This document shows positions 31,873-42,386 of a stretch of 50,703 nt of DNA, piece by piece (positions within the stretch are counted from its first letter, which is position 1; the number at the start of each line of letters is the position of its first letter). Below the pieces are notes generated by a model, which worked only from the letters and a program-made list of their open reading frames with translations, did not search any database and was not told the DNA's origin. Made by a program: the position numbers and the translations under genes. The DNA is from a candidate division WWE3 bacterium. GTDB taxonomy: Bacteria; Patescibacteriota; WWE3; UBA101185; UBA10185. The stretch lies in contig JAAZNV010000005.1 of assembly GCA_012798115.1 (NCBI GenBank), forward strand, positions 1 through 50,703. The letters are read 5' to 3'.

Positions 31873-32433
31873 TTATTCCTTTTCTTGTAAATATCTATCA
31901 TCTTTATCATAATACTCAACATTCTCTTTCCCTATCTTTATTTCTTCTTCTATGTCAAAGATAAATAAAACTGTAGTAACAACAGTAATTGCAAGAGTGA
32001 TAAGAAACACCCATTTATACATAAGTCCTGATAGTGTCATAACTCCATTAACAAGTAAAAGCAGATAGGAATAAGAAAGCCATATAGCCCCTTGAGTATA
32101 CAAATCAAAGGAACTTTGAATTAGTGATGATATTTTTAGCGAAAATAATCTAGATGTAACACTAGGTTTGATATGTGACTCATGGAAAACAAGAGATTTA
32201 ATAAGAATAAAAAGCAAACCAAGAATGAGTATTATTATCATGACAAGAGCAGAGTAAGAGTTAACTTTTACGTAATCTTCTATACTTCCAAATACAAAGC
32301 CCTTTGTTGAGACCTCAAACTCTAGTTTGAGGCATTTAGAAACAAGGACTATAGAAATTATCCTTGTAGCTAGAAGAAGAATAGCAGGTAATATTGCTTT
32401 ATCTATTAGTCTTGTTAAAACCTTTGAAACCAT
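31873..32433 (-). CDS. Membrane protein, unknown (four helices)
   Basis: A 186-residue protein with membrane segments at about 13-32, 60-82, 110-135 and 140-162, and a charged C-terminal tail. No catalytic motif. I recall similar proteins in CPR glycan loci next to O-antigen-ligase-like genes, as here, but cannot name a function. It diverges from the O-antigen ligase gene. Confidence 0.65.
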   Translation of the reverse strand: MVSKVLTRLIDKAILPAILLLATRIISIVLVSKCLKLEFEVSTKGFVFGSIEDYVKVNSYSALVMIIILILGLLFILIKSLVFHESHIKPSVTSRLFSLKISSLIQSSFDLYTQGAIWLSYSYLLLLVNGVMTLSGLMYKWVFLITLAITVVTTVLFIFDIEEEIKIGKENVEYYDKDDRYLQEKE

Positions 32434-32500
32434 ACAACTTGCCTGCTTTACTTAAAGTACTAAGGCAAACCAAGAGCAGGACTGATATGATATTACTACC

Positions 32501-33832
32501 ATGAGATTTGTTGAGTCAATGACGCAAATATTTAAAAAACCATATCTTTTGTTTTTTTCCATTCTCTTGTTTTTTACACCACTGATATTTGTAACTAACA
32601 CAAACGAACTCTTTGAGTTCCCAAAAATGTTCTTTATTTACTTCTTTGGTCTTTTTATAATTTTCTTTTTTATTTCTGATTTAATAATTAATTCTTCAAA
32701 AAAAACAAAACTAATCAAACCTTCTATTGTTGTTTTTTTATTTGTCTTTTTTACCTTTTTATCTACTGTATTCTCTTCACATATTTTAACGTCCTTGTCT
32801 GGTTACTATTCAAGATTTAATGATGGACTTTTTTCTTACTTGGTATTTTTTGGTTTGTACTTTGTAGCAATCAATAGGCTAAATGGAAAAGATCTCTTTA
32901 AGCTATTAAAAATATCTCTTCTTCCGATAATTCCTATTAGTATTTATGGGCTGGCTCAACATCTTGGCGGTCCTAATATACTTTGGAGTTTACCTGCAGT
33001 TGAGAGAGCTTATTCAACAATAGGACAACCAAATTGGCTTGCTCAGTACATGTCTATTCTTCTTCCTATCTGTTTATTATTTGCACTAACGGACGACTTC
33101 AATAATTTTAAATACTGGCTTTTTATTTATTCCTTAGGATTTTTTTGTCTTTGGGTTACATATTCTATGTCTGGCTTAGTTGGCTTCATTTTTGGAGTTG
33201 TAGTTTTATCCTTGTTGTTAGCTCATAAAAGAAGCACACAACACTTATTGTTTGTATCTGTACCAAAAGATATCTTCATTAGGATTGTCTTTCTTTTTGC
33301 TATATCCTTCTCTATAAGTATTACAAATATAGGTTTATTCAGAGGAAAAGTTAACGATGCAGTTATTGATACTAAAAAAACGATAAGTATAGTTAAGAAA
33401 GTTTATGCTTTAAGCAATGATTATGAGATATCTGATCCAGGATTTATTAGAATAGAGTTGTGGAAGAGCACATTTAATCTCATTAAATCTTCCCCTAAGG
33501 TATTTTTAATTGGAACAGGACCTGAGACTTTTCCTTATACCTTTCAACCTTTTAGAAATACAAAACTTAATTATTCTTCTGAATGGGACTATGTGTTTAA
33601 CAAGCCACATAACTATTATTTGGAACTATGGTCTGAGTCTGGGATAGTAACTTTATTGACATACTTTGTACTTTTGTGTTTTTTGTTTAAAAAACTTCCT
33701 TTGTTCTTATACCCTTCCCTTGTTGCGTTTGTAACGACAAATATATTTGGATGGCCTACGGTTTCCACTACTATTTTCTTTTGGTTTTTAATTTCTTGGG
33801 CTGATATATGGAACAAAGAACCAATAAGATAA
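32501..33832 (+). CDS. O-antigen ligase / Wzy-like polymerase
   Basis: A 443-residue membrane protein with about 11 helices. The long external loop near the C-terminal end carries the Wzy_C hallmark GTGPETFPYTFQPFRN and NKPHNYYLELWSESGI, where the HN.YLE.(W/L).E.G pattern is diagnostic of O-antigen ligase-like enzymes. It would join or polymerise lipid-linked glycan on the outer face of the membrane. TATGAT is 9 nt before the ATG. Its end overlaps the TPR gene by 25 nt. Confidence 0.88.
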   Translation: MRFVESMTQIFKKPYLLFFSILLFFTPLIFVTNTNELFEFPKMFFIYFFGLFIIFFFISDLIINSSKKTKLIKPSIVVFLFVFFTFLSTVFSSHILTSLSGYYSRFNDGLFSYLVFFGLYFVAINRLNGKDLFKLLKISLLPIIPISIYGLAQHLGGPNILWSLPAVERAYSTIGQPNWLAQYMSILLPICLLFALTDDFNNFKYWLFIYSLGFFCLWVTYSMSGLVGFIFGVVVLSLLLAHKRSTQHLLFVSVPKDIFIRIVFLFAISFSISITNIGLFRGKVNDAVIDTKKTISIVKKVYALSNDYEISDPGFIRIELWKSTFNLIKSSPKVFLIGTGPETFPYTFQPFRNTKLNYSSEWDYVFNKPHNYYLELWSESGIVTLLTYFVLLCFLFKKLPLFLYPSLVAFVTTNIFGWPTVSTTIFFWFLISWADIWNKEPIR

Positions 33833-34437
33833 ATGAAAAAAAGAGTAAAAAAGGAAGACAAGTTATACTTCTTGGATTATTGTGGTTATTTTATCTTGCT
33901 GTGCTTTTCTTTTTATCTAAAATTTATCTTGCAGATATTTACTTTAAAAAGTCCCAAGCACTCCTTAATATAGGAGACGAAAAGAATGCTTTTTCTTATG
34001 TCAATAAAGCCATTAGCCTTAATCCTTATGAACCTAACTATTACAGAGGGAGAGCTAAGGTTAATACAATTAGGTTGGTTGCAGTTGCTAGTGAAGAAGA
34101 TGTGAAAAAGGATATTTTATTTGATCTTCAAAAAGCTTACAGTTTAAATCCTACTAATTTAGTTACTATTAGAAACTCTATACCTCTTTATTATTTTATT
34201 GCAGTGAGAGATTTAAGTGTCGGCCCAGGCGCAAGCAATGTTGATGAAAAGTATATTGATTACACCAAGGAGTTTTTTAGAGCTGCAAAAAGAAATTATT
34301 GGAATGATGTTGGTGTGATATCTTCACTTGCTAAGTATGAGAAGAAGTTAGGATTAAAGATTGAATATGAAGAAAGCCTAGAAAGGATAGAATTTTTAAG
34401 ACCGGATCTTCTCAAGTGGAATGAATCTTTTAGATAG
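33808..34437 (+). CDS. Membrane-anchored TPR protein
   Basis: A 209-residue protein with one N-terminal membrane segment (about 15-35) followed by TPR-like repeats (ADIYFKKSQALLNIGDEKNA, VNKAISLNPYEPNYYRGRAK, LQKAYSLNPTN). Such proteins commonly follow O-antigen-ligase-like genes and probably act as partners on the outside. It overlaps the ligase gene by 25 nt in another frame. Confidence 0.78.
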   Translation: MEQRTNKINEKKSKKGRQVILLGLLWLFYLAVLFFLSKIYLADIYFKKSQALLNIGDEKNAFSYVNKAISLNPYEPNYYRGRAKVNTIRLVAVASEEDVKKDILFDLQKAYSLNPTNLVTIRNSIPLYYFIAVRDLSVGPGASNVDEKYIDYTKEFFRAAKRNYWNDVGVISSLAKYEKKLGLKIEYEESLERIEFLRPDLLKWNESFR

Positions 34438-34442
34438 TATAC

Positions 34443-34475
34443 GTTTAGGTCTTAAGGTTATTAAACTACCTAAAC
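34443..34475. terminator. Hairpin between convergent genes
   Basis: GTTTAGGT (34443-34450) pairs perfectly with ACCTAAAC (34468-34475). It has no long T-run. It abuts the stop of the PEGA protein gene. Confidence 0.5.
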
Positions 34476-35654
34476 TTATTGTGACAAGGACACATAAGTT
34501 GAAGACACCCATCCTTCTATGGCATCTGATATCTTTATCTTTATCCAGTCAGTCTTTTCTTCAATCACATTGTATGAATTACCTGATGTTACTCTAGATA
34601 TTTCTGTGCCGTTCAAGCTTGGTTCACTTCTAACTCTTAACCACCCTGTTGGGGTGTCTAGTATCTTTGCTGTTTTGGAAGAAATACCCAGAGCAGATAG
34701 TGTGTTTAATGCATCTTTTGCTTCTTTTGTAAGTCCTGTACCATCTGATATTCTTCCAAGGTATGCTCCTTTTTTAAGATCTTTCAGTGCATTAAACTCT
34801 TCTTTTGTTTGTACTATATTTCCTTCTGAGTCATAGATATTTCCATTAAAATCTATGAAGTAGTCAAATACGTTTTCCTTATTTAGTCCTGTATCATCTA
34901 TGTTTATTCCTCTTGTTTTATTCCAATACAAGATACCTTTTACCCAGGATGACGTATCAGATGTTAACAGTGTATTGTCTGAGGATAAATCGTAAAGTCC
35001 TGCAGATCCCTCAAATGCTTTTACACCAGATAAAACTGGATAAGGAAAAAGTTTAATAGAACCGTTTAGTGTATATCCTTTTTGGATATTTATTCTTGCA
35101 GTTTGAGTTTCATATCCAGAAAGAGAAATCTTTAGTTCATAATCTCCTGTTGTTATTGATGACGAAGAAAACGGAGTTTTTCCAACTTCTGATCCGTCAA
35201 TAGATACTGTAGCACCAGATGGATCAGACACAATTCTTAAAGTATCATTTGGATTATCTTTATCAAACCAAAATTCCTGTCCTGAAGAAAACACATCAGA
35301 AACTCCAAGATCTCTGACTAACCCAACTGCAAATGTTTCCCCTTTTTTAGAAGGTAAAAATTTTATTGTGGTTTGATATTGTTGAGAATCACTTTTTATC
35401 GTTACGGTATTTGTTCCAGACTTAATATCTTTTGATTCAAATGGAGTTTTACCAACCTCCTTATTGTTTACAAGAACTGTGGCTTCTCCGTTCACAACTT
35501 CAACCGTCAATCCTGCTTTTCCGCCAAATCCTCCAAGATACTTAAGCACTTCACCTCCAAAGAATACCACAAGAGCAACACCTAGTATTCCTAGGAAATA
35601 TATGAGGACAGTTGAAAATGACTTATTATCGTTTCTTATAGTAGATACTGCCAT
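34476..35654 (-). CDS. PEGA and SH3-domain surface protein
   Basis: A 392-residue protein: an N-terminal membrane anchor (about 16-40), a first PEGA-type domain (EVVNGEATVLVNNKEVGKTP), a second, canonical one (SDPSGATVSIDGSEVGKTPF, about 145-205), an unassigned middle region, and a C-terminal bacterial SH3 domain (WLRVRSEPSLNGTEISRV ... GWVSSTYVSL, about 330-392). PEGA and SH3 domains bind cell-wall or surface glycans, so an envelope attachment role is likely. It is convergent to the TPR gene and divergent from tRNA-Cys. Confidence 0.88.
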   Translation of the reverse strand: MAVSTIRNDNKSFSTVLIYFLGILGVALVVFFGGEVLKYLGGFGGKAGLTVEVVNGEATVLVNNKEVGKTPFESKDIKSGTNTVTIKSDSQQYQTTIKFLPSKKGETFAVGLVRDLGVSDVFSSGQEFWFDKDNPNDTLRIVSDPSGATVSIDGSEVGKTPFSSSSITTGDYELKISLSGYETQTARINIQKGYTLNGSIKLFPYPVLSGVKAFEGSAGLYDLSSDNTLLTSDTSSWVKGILYWNKTRGINIDDTGLNKENVFDYFIDFNGNIYDSEGNIVQTKEEFNALKDLKKGAYLGRISDGTGLTKEAKDALNTLSALGISSKTAKILDTPTGWLRVRSEPSLNGTEISRVTSGNSYNVIEEKTDWIKIKISDAIEGWVSSTYVSLSQ

Positions 35655-35725
35655 GTCTTAATACCTAAATTATCACGATGATGGTAAAATAGCAATATCA
35701 ATTAGTTGGCTTTGTAGCTTGATTT

Positions 35726-35800
35726 GGCCTGGTAGCCAAGTGGTAAGGCGAGGGTCTGCAAAACCCTTACACGCGGGTTCGATTCCCGCCCAGGCCTCCA
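35726..35800 (+). tRNA. tRNA-Cys (GCA)
   Basis: Acceptor GGCCTGG/CCAGGCC, discriminator T (as in cysteine tRNAs) and encoded CCA. The anticodon loop CTGCAAA gives GCA. alaS starts 16 nt downstream. Confidence 0.96.
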
Positions 35801-35816
35801 TATTGTGAGATTTGGA

Positions 35817-37634
35817 ATGACAACAAAAGAATTAAAAGAAAAATATATTAAATTCTTTCAAAGCAAGGGGCATGCTGTAATACCCTCTGCTTCTCTTATT
35901 CCAGAAAATGATCCTACTGTTCTATTTACTACAGCAGGAATGCAACCTCTTGTTCCATATCTTTTAGGTGAAAAACACCCTTCAGGAAGTAGACTTGTTG
36001 ATGTTCAAAAATGTATGAGAACAGGAGATATTGAAGAAGTTGGAGATAATGTTCACTTAACATTCTTTGAAATGCTAGGCAACTGGTCCCTTGGAGATTA
36101 CTGGAAAAAAGAATCAATTACATGGAGTTTTGAGTTTTTAACAAAGGAATTAAGAATTCCTATAGGTAAGCTAGCTGTGTCTTGTTTTGCAGGAGATGAG
36201 AATGCTTCAAAAGATGTAGAAACTGCAGAAGTTTGGAAATCATTAGGAATACCAGAAGGTAGAATTTACTTTCTCTCAAGAAAAGATAATTGGTGGGGTC
36301 CAGTGGGAAACATTGGTCCTTGTGGGCCTGATACAGAAGTATTTTATTGGACTGGTGAAGACAAACCTTCTGATTTAACAACATCAGACAATAAAGAAGG
36401 ATGGGTTGAAATATGGAATAACGTATTTATGCAGTATGAAAAAACAAGTAGTGGCAAGTATGCTCCTTTGAAACAAAAAAATGTAGATACAGGAATGGGG
36501 GTAGAGAGAACTACAGCAATATTAAATGGAAAAGATAATGTGTTTAATGTTAATGAACTTAATTTAATTACAGATGAAGTTAAGAAGGTATCTACGAAAG
36601 AAGACGAAAGATCTTTAAGAATAGTCGTTGATCATTTAAGGGCGTCTACTTTTATTCTTGGAGATCAAAGATGTATTGCTCCTTCAAACGTGGACCAAGG
36701 ATATGTATTAAGAAGATTAATTAGAAGAGCAATAAGACATGGAAAAATGTTAGGAATAACAAAGCCATTTCTTGTTGGATTATCAAGGATTGTTGTAGAT
36801 GAATATTCCAGTGATTACCCAGAATTAAAAGAAAACCAGAACTTTATAGAAAAATACCTTGGTCTTGAAGAAGAAAAATTTACTAAAACTTTAAATGAAG
36901 GACAAAAAGAATCTTTTAAAAAGATAAAGATGTTACTAGATTTAAATGAAAAGGTAAAAGTATCTGGATTTGATGTGTTAAAGGCAGCAAAAATATCTTT
37001 TGATCTTTATCAATCTAGTGGTTATCCGTTAGAAATGTTTCTAGAAGATTTAAAGGATAAAAAAGGATTAGATAAGGAAACTTCAGATAAGATTTGCAAA
37101 GATGTTGGAAGGTTAATTTCTTCTCATCAAAGTATTTCAAGAGCTGGATCAGAAAAAAGATTTAAAGGAGGTTTATCTGATCAAAGTGATACAAACATTA
37201 AGTATCATACTGCTACTCACTTATTAAATATGGCTTTGAGGAAAGTACTTGGAGATCATGTTAGGCAAATTGGTAGTAATATAACTAAGGAAAGGTTAAG
37301 GTTTGATTTTCCAAATCCAGTAAAGTTAACAGAAGATCAGGTAAAAGAAGTGGAAAAAATTGTTAATGATATTGTAGACAGAAAGATTCCTGTTGGTTGT
37401 ATCATTCTTCCCAAAGAGGAAGCAATCAAGAAGGGTGTTACTTACTTGCAGGGTGAGCAGTACCCAGATCAAGTTAAGGTTTACTTTGTAGGAAATGATT
37501 TAGATTCTGCAGAAAGTAAGGAGCTGTGTGGGGGGCCGCATGTGTCAAATACAAGGGATTTGGATCATATTGAAGTGTTTAAACAAGATAAGATTGGGGA
37601 AGGAAAAATGAGAGTTTATGCTAGATTTAAATAA
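35817..37634 (+). CDS. alaS: Alanyl-tRNA synthetase, short form without C-Ala
   Basis: A 605-residue enzyme charging tRNA-Ala. Motif regions are present (SASLIPENDPTVLFTTAGMQ, MLGNWSLGDYWKKE, GPCGPDTEVFYW, DTGMGVERTT). The editing domain follows, with HTATH and CGGPH zinc ligands. The protein stops there: the C-terminal C-Ala/DHHA1 region of ordinary 850-880-residue bacterial enzymes is missing. The ATG at 35817 is chosen over a GTG 12 nt upstream, as it gives the usual start TTKELKEKYIKFF. Probably co-transcribed with tRNA-Cys. Confidence 0.95.
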   Translation: MTTKELKEKYIKFFQSKGHAVIPSASLIPENDPTVLFTTAGMQPLVPYLLGEKHPSGSRLVDVQKCMRTGDIEEVGDNVHLTFFEMLGNWSLGDYWKKESITWSFEFLTKELRIPIGKLAVSCFAGDENASKDVETAEVWKSLGIPEGRIYFLSRKDNWWGPVGNIGPCGPDTEVFYWTGEDKPSDLTTSDNKEGWVEIWNNVFMQYEKTSSGKYAPLKQKNVDTGMGVERTTAILNGKDNVFNVNELNLITDEVKKVSTKEDERSLRIVVDHLRASTFILGDQRCIAPSNVDQGYVLRRLIRRAIRHGKMLGITKPFLVGLSRIVVDEYSSDYPELKENQNFIEKYLGLEEEKFTKTLNEGQKESFKKIKMLLDLNEKVKVSGFDVLKAAKISFDLYQSSGYPLEMFLEDLKDKKGLDKETSDKICKDVGRLISSHQSISRAGSEKRFKGGLSDQSDTNIKYHTATHLLNMALRKVLGDHVRQIGSNITKERLRFDFPNPVKLTEDQVKEVEKIVNDIVDRKIPVGCIILPKEEAIKKGVTYLQGEQYPDQVKVYFVGNDLDSAESKELCGGPHVSNTRDLDHIEVFKQDKIGEGKMRVYARFK

Positions 37635-37671
37635 GTTTGATAAAAGTTTCTAGATACTAGTATTACACCTC

Positions 37672-37701
37672 TTGACAATCCACCTATTAGACTGCTAATC
37701 T
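37672..37701 (+). promoter_or_regulatory. groESL promoter
   Basis: TTGACA (37672-37677), 18 nt, extended -10 TGCTAATCT (TAATCT 37696-37701). No CIRCE inverted repeat (TTAGCACTC-N9-GAGTGCTAA) is present, so HrcA control is not supported. Confidence 0.6.
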
Positions 37702-37766
37702 TTTTAGTTAGCTAGGCATATGTAATGTGCCATGTTGTTACTAATTCAATTGGAGGTTAAATTGCT

Positions 37767-38069
37767 ATGATTGCAATAAATAAAATAAAACCATTGTCTG
37801 ATTATTTATTAATTGAACCAACTGAAGGTGAGACAAAGCTACCTTCAGGTATTGTGATTCCAGATACGGCTAAAGAAAAGCCACAAGAAGGTAGAGTTAT
37901 TGCTCATGGTCCAGGGAAGAGAGATGATAGTGGAAATGTTGTTCCAATGGGTGTGAGGGTTGGGGATATTGTAATGTATAAAAAATGGGGGGGAACTGAA
38001 GTTAAAGTAGAAGGTAAAGATTTTCTTTTGGTTAAAGAAGAAGATCTTTTAGCTATTATTGAAGGTTAA
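37767..38069 (+). CDS. groES: Co-chaperonin GroES
   Basis: A 100-residue protein capping the GroEL cage. Typical segments are IKPLSDYLLIEPTEGETKLP (mobile loop and flanks), GRVIAHGPGKRDDSGN, VGDIVMYKKWGGTEVK and the end LLVKEEDLLAIIEG. Unlike many core genes here it has a clear GGAGGT Shine-Dalgarno and a long leader. groEL follows after 24 nt. Confidence 0.97.
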   Translation: MIAINKIKPLSDYLLIEPTEGETKLPSGIVIPDTAKEKPQEGRVIAHGPGKRDDSGNVVPMGVRVGDIVMYKKWGGTEVKVEGKDFLLVKEEDLLAIIEG

Positions 38070-38093
38070 TCAAGTTAATTAGGAGGAAATAAA

Positions 38094-39722
<1,629 letters not shown>

Positions 39723-39742
39723 CCAAGGAATAGAATAAAAGA

Positions 39743-39780
39743 AGCCAATACGTATGTAAGAAGGTATTGGCTGTCTTTTT
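39743..39780 (+). terminator. groESL terminator (possibly bidirectional)
   Basis: AGCCAATAC (39743-39751) pairs with GTATTGGCT (39764-39772), followed by GTCTTTTT. On the minus strand it is followed by TCTTTTATT and may also end the convergent gene. Confidence 0.85.
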
Positions 39781-39785
39781 GACCC

Positions 39786-40238
39786 TTATTGTTTAGAGAG
39801 TCTTTCTACTGCCTTGTTAAAGGCATTTGTTGGAAGAAGTGTAACTGGGACATATTGATCAGGGCTTACCCCCGCGTAGCAAGGAACACAAGGAGTATAC
39901 TTTTCATTCCAAATTGAACCTCGATCAACTAGTATGTTCCCGTTGCTCTTTGCTATTCGCATTTGAGTAGTACCCCCACGTCTTTTCTCCGCTGGATAGC
40001 TTTCAACAATCATGAGGCGCTCATTCATATCTGCGAACATTGCCCAAGGAAGTGTAAAAGCTACTTGACCTACAGCTAAATCACTTATTGTGGATTCTTT
40101 CATAGAACTTGGAAGAAAAGAGGTTCCTTCTTCATCTGCCTCTTCGTTCGAAGGCTCACAGTTCTTGCAGAAAAGGGAATTGCGTTCCAAGGGCATTCCT
40201 CCTCCGCAATTAAGGCATGTTCTTCTTTTAGAGCACAT
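39786..40238 (-). CDS. Cassette gene: zinc-ribbon protein, unknown
   Basis: A 150-residue protein with an N-terminal four-Cys zinc ribbon (C8, C11, C24, C27 in CLNCGG and FCKNC) and an unassigned C-terminal domain with VAFTLPWAMFADMNERLMIV and YTPCVPCYAG, where two further Cys could bind metal. It has an AAAGGAGAG Shine-Dalgarno, a TATAAT promoter with a CCTTGTAGT block, and is isolated between groEL and a nucleotidyltransferase. Same expression design as the 11-19 kb genes. Confidence 0.7.
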   Translation of the reverse strand: MCSKRRTCLNCGGGMPLERNSLFCKNCEPSNEEADEEGTSFLPSSMKESTISDLAVGQVAFTLPWAMFADMNERLMIVESYPAEKRRGGTTQMRIAKSNGNILVDRGSIWNEKYTPCVPCYAGVSPDQYVPVTLLPTNAFNKAVERLSKQ

Positions 40239-40279
40239 CTTTCTCTCCTTTAATTTGTTTTCTAGTTTATTACGTCGCT

Positions 40280-40312
40280 ATTATAACATAAGTGCATTTA
40301 GATACTACAAGG
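40280..40312 (-). promoter_or_regulatory. Promoter with CCTTGTAGTATC block
   Basis: On the minus strand CCTTGTAGTATC (40301-40312) lies in the -35 region (TTGTAG, 19 nt) of TATAAT (40280-40285). No separate TTGACA is present, so the block itself may replace it. Confidence 0.5.
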
Positions 40313-40329
40313 TATAAAAATGTAAGTTA

Positions 40330-41196
40330 TTAAAAGTTGCTTTTAAGCAATTTCTTATAGCTTTTCAGTATCCACCTGCTATTATCATTCTTATTAAAAT
40401 GAATAAGTCTATTTGTTATTGTTTCTGTTGTCATTCTTTTCTTCATATAGAAAAGTTGTGAAATCATAGCCATATTTTCTATTAGCTTCATAAATGCACT
40501 TCTCGATGAAGATGATTTGGTAGAAACACCTGAGTAATTTACTTTAAAACTGGGATAATAGTTTCTAATCCATCTATTTTCATAAATGAACTTAAAATAT
40601 GTATCTTCTTTTTCAAAAATGGGTTGCATGGAAATAATGTTTTGAGCTACATACAAGTTTCTTCTTTTCTTAGCCCAAGGTAAATTTGACTCATCAATAA
40701 AAATGTTTGGACATATCTCTCTGTTTTCATGTTCCTTAGGAAGTTTATTTAATAAAGAAAGAGTTAAAAAAACAAACCCTCTTGAAAGCCAAACTCTATC
40801 TTTACTTGTAATAAAAAGAAGATCTATATCTGCCTTTTCTTCTGCATTATAGTTTGCTACAGATCCAGTTACTGCAATCATCTTAATCCACGGAATCCTT
40901 GCAATATATTCCAGTACTTTTTTATTCCTTTTCAATATATTTTCAGCATTTTCTTTTCTTTTAATCCAGTCTATTGGTTCTATTCCATGCAAAATGTATT
41001 TATCATCAACTTTATCTATCAAATCTACTTTGGTTTGTTTCTTTAGTTCCCTTTTGATTTGCTTAACATTTAAACTATCTCTTGATATTAGCATTGATAC
41101 CAACTGGTAATAAGTTAATGGGTACCTGAACACCCCACTGTATGAAAGGGTTTTCTTTATGGCCAATTTACATGGAGTTGTTTTCACTTTACTCAT
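40330..41196 (-). CDS. Nucleotidyltransferase-fold protein
   Basis: A 288-residue protein. Residues about 110-135 read TGSVANYNAEEKADIDLLFI, the GSx(n)DxD core of the pol-beta-like nucleotidyltransferases. The N-terminal 90 residues may form a winged helix (SYSGVFRYPLTYYQLVSML). The C-terminal half is helical. I recall such proteins near glycan and lipid genes in CPR; the substrate is unknown. No Shine-Dalgarno. Confidence 0.75.
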   Translation of the reverse strand: MSKVKTTPCKLAIKKTLSYSGVFRYPLTYYQLVSMLISRDSLNVKQIKRELKKQTKVDLIDKVDDKYILHGIEPIDWIKRKENAENILKRNKKVLEYIARIPWIKMIAVTGSVANYNAEEKADIDLLFITSKDRVWLSRGFVFLTLSLLNKLPKEHENREICPNIFIDESNLPWAKKRRNLYVAQNIISMQPIFEKEDTYFKFIYENRWIRNYYPSFKVNYSGVSTKSSSSRSAFMKLIENMAMISQLFYMKKRMTTETITNRLIHFNKNDNSRWILKSYKKLLKSNF

Positions 41197-41256
41197 TTCT
41201 AAATTTCCCTAAATTTTCTTTAAATTTAATTTCCTTAAACTGATAGTTAAGTAAAA

Positions 41257-41655
41257 CTAAATAGAATCAAGTACCTCATTTACTACTTTGTCAGCAAGGT
41301 AATTTTTTGATCTTGGAATGTGATGATATAAAACTTCTTTGAAACTCTTTTCTAGTTCCTTTACCTCACTCCAGAATACTTTTATCTTCTCATCTTTAAC
41401 TTTAAAAATACCGTTTAACTGATTCACTACAAGAAGGCTATCTAAAAAACACTCTAGTTCTTTTGCTCCTTTTTCTTTGCATTCCTTTAATCCTTCAATA
41501 ATTGCTCTGTATTCAGCTTCATTATTTGTTGATCTACCAATAAATTTTCCTATCTCTTTTATCACTTTCCCTTCATGGTTTTTAATTATTACTCCAATAG
41601 CTCCTGGTCCAGGATTACCTCTAGCACCCCCATCTGTATACAGAATAAGTTTCAT
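41257..41655 (-). CDS. rnhA: Ribonuclease HI
   Basis: A 132-residue RNase H that cuts RNA in RNA-DNA hybrids. The catalytic acids are D8 (YTDGGARGNPGPGAIG), E48 (TNNEAEYRA), D72 (CFLDSLLVVNQ) and D122 (NYLADK). It is the compact archaeal/Sto-RNase-HI-like type without the basic protrusion of the E. coli enzyme. It starts 10 nt after the stop of the Wzz-like gene and is probably transcribed with it. Confidence 0.94.
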   Translation of the reverse strand: MKLILYTDGGARGNPGPGAIGVIIKNHEGKVIKEIGKFIGRSTNNEAEYRAIIEGLKECKEKGAKELECFLDSLLVVNQLNGIFKVKDEKIKVFWSEVKELEKSFKEVLYHHIPRSKNYLADKVVNEVLDSI

Positions 41656-41665
41656 AATATTGGCT

Positions 41666-42271
41666 TTAGTCTTTTAGATACTCTTTTATGCAAACAAAAA
41701 GTAAGTAAAGAGTTGATGAAATTAATAATCCACAAAATCCGAACAATAACATAGATCTGTAGCTTTGTTTTATAACAGGTTTGCCGGATACTTTTACAAC
41801 CATGAGGTTTGAGTCCCCACCTTTATTTATTTCATATGTTGTGTCAAGAAGAGTTTCAGATAGCTTATTCCACATGTCTTCAGCCATGTTTATGCTATTT
41901 GCCTTTACGGTAATGGATATAACTTGAGGTCCTGTTTTTCTAACCTTTATCATTTTAGATATTCTTCTTAAACTTTCTTCATCTACTTCCATCCCTAACT
42001 TCTCAATAACAACTTTTTTTAAATCTATACTTTCAGCAAGAGCCATTACAGAATTAGTATAAGACAAGGCAGTTTGTTGCCCGTAGTATCCTTCATAGGT
42101 AAAAAAACTTCTTTCACTGCTTATACTTCTTTTAACATAGAAAGATCCAGAAGAAATGTATTTTGGAGGTAGAAAGCATATCCCCAACCCTAATGCACCT
42201 CCTAAAATGGAAAAGATTATGAACTGAATTTTGTATTTCTTCAATTTTTTAATAATTTCTTTTGCTTCCAT
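41666..42271 (-). CDS. Wzz-like polysaccharide chain-length regulator
   Basis: A 201-residue protein with membrane segments near both ends (about 15-36 and 172-194) and an external helical domain between. The pattern KYKIQFIIFSILGGALGLGI, then FLPPKYISSGSFYV (P..Y.S...) and the closing membrane helix fit the Wzz/polysaccharide co-polymerase group. It lacks the cytoplasmic tyrosine kinase domain. TATAAT lies 12 nt before the ATG. It is divergent from the DUF4012 fusion gene. Confidence 0.8.
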   Translation of the reverse strand: MEAKEIIKKLKKYKIQFIIFSILGGALGLGICFLPPKYISSGSFYVKRSISSERSFFTYEGYYGQQTALSYTNSVMALAESIDLKKVVIEKLGMEVDEESLRRISKMIKVRKTGPQVISITVKANSINMAEDMWNKLSETLLDTTYEINKGGDSNLMVVKVSGKPVIKQSYRSMLLFGFCGLLISSTLYLLFVCIKEYLKD

Positions 42272-42386
42272 ACTAACAATCTAATTATACCAGTAAATTA
42301 TTGTATTTTAGTACATGTCTTCTATATAATTTAGTTGAAATAATAGCGAATTTATATACTGTATATAAATTAAATTTGCTGCCCAA

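Noticed and set aside
37672-37766. CIRCE element at groESL
   Set aside because: The stretch TAGACTGCTAATC has some resemblance, but the TTAGCACTC-N9-GAGTGCTAA inverted repeat is absent.
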